Source: Thermoplasmata archaeon (lineage in GTDB: Archaea; Thermoplasmatota; E2; DHVEG-1). Taken from it: DNA of 47,616 nt. Below are positions 44,150-47,616 of the stretch, piece after piece. The DNA lies in NCBI GenBank assembly GCA_003942085.1, contig DQIQ01000010.1:1-47616 (forward strand), read 5' to 3'. A program made the translations under genes and the position numbers. The notes under the pieces were generated by a model. The model searched no databases, was not told the DNA's origin, and was given only the letters and a program-made list of their open reading frames with translations. Every line of letters begins with the position of its first letter. Position 1 is the stretch's first letter.

Positions 44150-45397
44150 ATGAAGAAGAACATAAGCTATATATTAAAGGCAGCTGTAGTAATTGCTATC
44201 GCCCTTGCAATGATAGTTCCTGCAACGGCAATGAGTACAAATACGAAAACAATCTCTGGGAAAAAGTCTGTAAACACCCCAAACCCAATGAATCGGGACA
44301 TTATTTTCTCAGACAGCTTTGAATCCTACGAAGACTTCGTTGTTGATACATTTCTACCATGGACAACATTCGATGGAGATGGTGGCACAACGTGGGGTAT
44401 GCAGGGATATACCTGGCCCAATGCATACTATGTCGGTTCATTCATGATCTTTAATCCATCAATGACGGAACCCGCACTCGATGCTACTTATCCTGCACAT
44501 ACCGGGGCAAAATATGCATCGTGTTGGGATACTGAAACTGCGATGGCTCCCAATGATGATTGGTTGTTCACCCCGCAGTTGAGCGCTACCACGTATGGAG
44601 AAGTAAGTCTATGGGCTCAATCATTAAATGATATGTATGGTCTTGAGGATTTCGAAATCGGTGTTTCCACGACCGATACGACCCCCTCCAGTTTCACCAT
44701 TCTTCAGATAAATAACGATGTGCCGATTACCTGGACCCAGTACACCCTTGATATTTCATCATATTCTGGACAGGCTATCTATATCGGTATCCATGTTTTC
44801 TCAAACGATGTGTTTGCCTTCTTTATGGATGATTTCCAAGTCACCGGTACCGGTGGTGGCTCAGATACTATACCACCCGTGACGACATGCACATTAACAG
44901 GAACAGATGAAGTGACCGTGACCTTAAGTGCAACAGATTCCGGCTCTGGTGTGAACTATACGATGTACAAACTCGACGATGGCACATATACCACCTATAC
45001 CGCACCATTTATTGTGTCTACAACTGGTGACCACACAGTGTTTTTCTACTCTGTTGATTTCGCAGGCAATGTAGAGACGGAAAAAAGCCAGACCTTCACT
45101 ATTGCAACACCCATCACCATAACAATAAAAGGCGGAATGGGCGTGTCAGCAACCATTAAAAACACTGGTGCGACCGAACTGACCAACATCGACTGGACGA
45201 TCACCCTTGACGGGAAACTGATTTTCGTTGGAAAATCAAAGACCGGAACTATAGCAACACTCGCAGCTGGAGCAGAAGTCACGGTGAAAGACTTCGTTGT
45301 CGGCCTGGGTAAAACTGGAATAATCGTCACCGCAGGCACCGAGACAGCAAGTGCATCAGGAACAGCGCTCTTGATCTTGGTGATCGGGGTAAAATAA
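44150..45397 (+). CDS. secreted surface protein with choice-of-anchor/adhesin, OmpL47 and shared C-terminal modules
   Basis: About 415 residues; the start is the second ATG (44150), because GGGAG sits at the right distance. A signal peptide (AAVVIAIALAMIVPATAMS) leads to a lectin-like choice-of-anchor/cleaved-adhesin domain (about 50-235, DSFESYEDFV, CWDTETAMAPNDDWLFTPQL). Next is an OmpL47-like Ig domain (TVTLSATDSGSGVNYTMYKL, YSVDFAGNVE). The last roughly 95 residues (ITIKGGMGVSATIKNTGATE) closely match the next gene and distantly match 10879-12513. It ends with LLILVIGVK, too short to be a full membrane helix. A surface-attached or S-layer-associated role is likely. Confidence 0.8.
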   Translation: MKKNISYILKAAVVIAIALAMIVPATAMSTNTKTISGKKSVNTPNPMNRDIIFSDSFESYEDFVVDTFLPWTTFDGDGGTTWGMQGYTWPNAYYVGSFMIFNPSMTEPALDATYPAHTGAKYASCWDTETAMAPNDDWLFTPQLSATTYGEVSLWAQSLNDMYGLEDFEIGVSTTDTTPSSFTILQINNDVPITWTQYTLDISSYSGQAIYIGIHVFSNDVFAFFMDDFQVTGTGGGSDTIPPVTTCTLTGTDEVTVTLSATDSGSGVNYTMYKLDDGTYTTYTAPFIVSTTGDHTVFFYSVDFAGNVETEKSQTFTIATPITITIKGGMGVSATIKNTGATELTNIDWTITLDGKLIFVGKSKTGTIATLAAGAEVTVKDFVVGLGKTGIIVTAGTETASASGTALLILVIGVK

Positions 45398-45409
45398 TCT
45401 AATCCCCTC

Positions 45410-45418
45410 TTTTTTTTT
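45410..45418 (+). terminator. T9 terminator
   Basis: Nine T residues lie 12 bp after the stop of the first paralog, followed by another T-rich run. Confidence 0.55.
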
Positions 45419-45578
45419 CTTTTTTATATCAATTGAGACATACAATCTTTTCATTATGAACATATTGTTCTATTTCTTAGGGAGATAAAAAGATTAAAAC
45501 ATTCTAAGAATTTTATTCAATTAAGAATACAAAAATTTTATATACTATATGGTATATAATAGAACTTGGGGAAAAAAA

Positions 45579-46814
45579 ATGAAAAGCCAAAAATTTTTAA
45601 AAATAGCTGGTGTTTTGCTACTGTCAGTAGTAATGTTGGTATCGGCATCTACTGCGTTAGCAAATACAACAACGCTCACCACAAGCTACAAAGCAAACGG
45701 ACAACCACTAGGCACTCAAAACACAAACCGAGATGTCCTCTGGGATAATGGTTTCTACACATTAAACGCCCTCTCATCCCAAAACGATTTGGTATATCCG
45801 TTCAATTCGCAAGTTGCGGATGACTTCCAGTTCGGAAGCGGGCAAACAATAACAGAAATCATCTTCTGGGGATTCTGGTGGAACGGTGCAGCACCATGGC
45901 CAGATCCTATTGATTTAAACATCATCTTCTATGCTGATGATGGATCTGGAAACATGCCTACGGGCGCTGGTACAGCTGATCCTACACCCACTGCACTTCT
46001 CGTAGACTTCCACACAGGAGTTTCAGGAGTAGACAATGGAGATGGGTCATTTACCTATGATATCGTCCTGAACACACCATTCGCTGCAGCTGCGAACACG
46101 AAATATTGGGTAGCTTGTCAGTGGGTCGGTGCTTACCCACCTCAATGGGGCTGGTGTGTGAGTGACACGCAGCAACTCCACAGCTGTATGCAAGGATTCC
46201 CCTTATTAGGGACTCCCTACTGGACCGATCCTGGCCAAGGTGACGTCGCATTCCAACTGCTCGGTGGGGCTCCAACAGATACTACGCCACCAGTGACAAC
46301 CTGTGATATAACCGGGACAAACCCAGTGACCATCACCCTCACCGCAACTGATGATATGTCCGGTGTTAACTACACTAAATACAAGATCGACGATGGCGTA
46401 TATGCCGTCTATACCGCCCCAGTTGTCGTCTCTGATGCTGGCGATCACACTGTGTATTTCTACTCCGTTGATTTAGCAGGTAATGTAGAAGTAGAGAAAA
46501 ACGCTACGTTCACCGTAGAGGTACCCACCCTCACCATAACCATAAAAGGCGGACTGGGCGTCTCTGCGACCATTAAGAACACCGGGACAACAGATCTGAC
46601 TGATATCGACTGGACGATCGCCCTTGACGGGAAACTGATTTTCGTTGGAAAATCAAAAACCGGGACCATAGCAGCCTTAGCAGCTGGAGCAGAAGCCACA
46701 GTGAAAGACTTCGTTGTCGGCTTTGGTAAAACCGGGATCGCAGTCACCGCAGGGTCTGCAACAGCAAGCGCATCAGGAACAGCGCTCTTGATCTTGGTGA
46801 TCGGGGTAAAATAA
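45579..46814 (+). CDS. secreted surface protein paralogous to the preceding gene in its C-terminal half
   Basis: About 411 residues; I start at 45579 after a GGGG ribosome site. Signal peptide LLSVVMLVSASTALA. The N-terminal domain (about 45-230, DDFQFGSGQTITEIIFWGFWW) is a different carbohydrate-binding-like beta sandwich from that of the upstream paralog. The OmpL47-like part (TITLTATDDMSGVNYTKYKI) and the final module (ITIKGGLGVSATIKNTGTTD) are very similar. The last 52 bp, through the stop and beyond (46770-46821), are identical to 45353-45404. Modular swapping with conversion is apparent. Confidence 0.8.
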   Translation: MKSQKFLKIAGVLLLSVVMLVSASTALANTTTLTTSYKANGQPLGTQNTNRDVLWDNGFYTLNALSSQNDLVYPFNSQVADDFQFGSGQTITEIIFWGFWWNGAAPWPDPIDLNIIFYADDGSGNMPTGAGTADPTPTALLVDFHTGVSGVDNGDGSFTYDIVLNTPFAAAANTKYWVACQWVGAYPPQWGWCVSDTQQLHSCMQGFPLLGTPYWTDPGQGDVAFQLLGGAPTDTTPPVTTCDITGTNPVTITLTATDDMSGVNYTKYKIDDGVYAVYTAPVVVSDAGDHTVYFYSVDLAGNVEVEKNATFTVEVPTLTITIKGGLGVSATIKNTGTTDLTDIDWTIALDGKLIFVGKSKTGTIAALAAGAEATVKDFVVGFGKTGIAVTAGSATASASGTALLILVIGVK

Positions 46815-46830
46815 TCTAATCACCCCCCCT

Positions 46831-46876
46831 CTTCTATGATAATTCTGTCATGGAAGAGCTTCTTTCTCTTTTTTTT
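46831..46876 (+). terminator. hairpin plus T8 terminator
   Basis: CTTCTATGA (46831-46839) pairs with TCATGGAAG (46848-46856, one G-T) and T8 follows at 46869-46876. It ends the second surface gene and separates it from the transposable element. Confidence 0.6.
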
Positions 46877-46953
46877 CTCATGACATAATTACATCGTGTT
46901 GCACTTTTTTTTACAGTATCTTTATCAATCACCTCTCATTTAATGATATTGCT

Positions 46954-47106
46954 GATGGTGAGGTCGTTTGACGACACTCTTCTATACGGGTACAGATCCA
47001 CCCATCAAGGGGGTGGATTAGCCCACTATGGTGAGTCATTAGCTGCCCACTCTTTTTTACAGGGTACACAGCCCACGAGGAGGGAGGACAGCCGACTCTC
47101 ACCATC
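46954..47106 (-). ncRNA. structured segment beside the IS110 transposase, candidate guide (bridge/seek) RNA
   Basis: On the minus strand this lies just 3' of the transposase. GATGGTGAGGTCG (46954-46966) can pair with CGACTCTCACCATC (47093-47106, one bulge), enclosing 126 bases. Inside, ATCCACCC (46996-47003) pairs with GGGTGGAT (47011-47018). ATGGTGAG occurs twice (46955, 47028) and GGGTACA twice (46988, 47062); GCCCAC occurs three times. IS1111-type IS110 elements are known to encode a guide RNA downstream of the transposase. The fold and location fit, but the assignment is inference. Confidence 0.5.
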
Positions 47107-47128
47107 TTATACATGCATAAGCCTCAAA

Positions 47129-47616
47129 TTAGCAAGTTGAAACATATGGTTTCTTTGTCGTTAGCACCTTATAGATGATATCAACAAGAGTAGAAGCGAC
47201 CGCTATCTTTGCGATCCCGGATTTTTTCTTCTGGTTCTTTTTCCGTCGGTAGTATCGTCCCAGTCGGGTGTTGGTTTTCCCGATGGTGTTTGCTGCTTGG
47301 ACCAGTGCCCAGCGTAACAATGCTTTGCTCGTGGTCTTCGGGATTCTCCCAGGGGATGTAGTGTCACCAGATTCTTTGGAGAGGGGGATGACTCCCGCGT
47401 ACCTGCGGAGTTTCCGGTTTGATAGGAATCGTTCGATCGGATGGACAAAAGCGATGACGTAGCAGGGGAGTAAGACTCCAAATCCTGTGATGCTGCGCAG
47501 AAGATTGTATTCTAATTTCCAGTACGTTTGTGTATATCCGATGATCTCCTGATCCGCCTGTTCGTTTGTTTTCTCCAGATAGACATAGTGATTGTATTCG
47601 TAGCGGAGTTCCATAC
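47129..47616 (-). mobile_element. IS110/IS1111-family transposase, C-terminal part (cut by the window)
   Basis: The frame is open to the window edge, so only the last 161 or so residues are visible. SITGFGVLLPCYVIAFVHPI is the helix-hairpin-helix region at the start of the Transposase_20 domain. RKLRRYAGVIPLSKESG and the following RIPKTTSKALLRWALVQAAN are its signature, including the serine of the SG motif that is thought to be catalytic with the N-terminal DEDD domain. The N-terminal RuvC-like domain must lie beyond the edge. The structured 46954-47106 segment is its downstream flank. The frame looks intact, so the element may be active. Confidence 0.85.

Overview
The window is archaeal. It encodes aIF5A, ribosomal protein S8e, SRP19, a proteasome alpha subunit, Hel308, the KEOPS subunit Cgi121, archaeal secretion ATPases, and many genes led by TATA boxes 25-30 bp before the start. 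The small families present (DUF1805, DUF5611, COG2522-type HTH) and the mix of secreted hydrolase and modular surface proteins suggest a heterotrophic euryarchaeon. A Thermoplasmatota-like lineage is my best guess, but this is inference without any phylogeny.

Layout. 1-1.8 kb: pyrD-pyrK (pyrimidine synthesis), divergent from an XRE-type regulator. 2.3-9 kb: a pilus or secretion locus with a pilin-like protein, a HerA-type ATPase, a cysteine-rich GspE/TadA-type ATPase, a two-domain GspF/TadC-type membrane protein and a winged-helix protein. 9-17.5 kb: a long unknown protein, a secreted beta-propeller-like protein, nitroreductase, DUF5611, a short transaldolase, small AbrB and zinc-ribbon proteins, DUF1805 plus threonine dehydratase, and a GDT1-type transporter. 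17.6-26.8 kb: MFS permease, iron alcohol dehydrogenase, a Kef-like antiporter with an unusual zinc ribbon next to a CBS protein, a secreted M14 carboxypeptidase, a 24-residue microprotein, a PD-(D/E)XK-like protein and a secreted beta-lactamase-fold protein. 27-36 kb is mostly housekeeping: hel308-cgi121-tRNA-Arg, an EF-Tu-domain-like protein with aIF5A, agmatinase, an exported FKBP, a DHH phosphoesterase, ferredoxin, GNAT and a DUF2156 protein.

36.8-38.85 kb is a very AT-rich accessory island. It holds a serine recombinase and, overlapping its 3' end, an HNH endonuclease gene too broken to appear as a single open frame. 38.8-41.4 kb returns to core genes (zinc ribbon, UPF0316 protein, psmA, SRP19, S8e). 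41.6-46.8 kb encodes three large surface proteins: one with a candidate thioester adhesin domain and near-identical tandem repeats, and two adjacent paralogs sharing a C-terminal module, with a tRNA-Leu between the first and the pair. The window ends inside an IS110-family transposase. Its 3' flank contains a strongly structured segment that could be the element's guide (bridge/seek) RNA.

The strongest leads are the structured RNA-like end of the IS110 element, the recombinase/HNH island, the thioester-like surface protein, the shared C-terminal surface module, and the cysteine-rich secretion ATPase with its divergent HerA partner.
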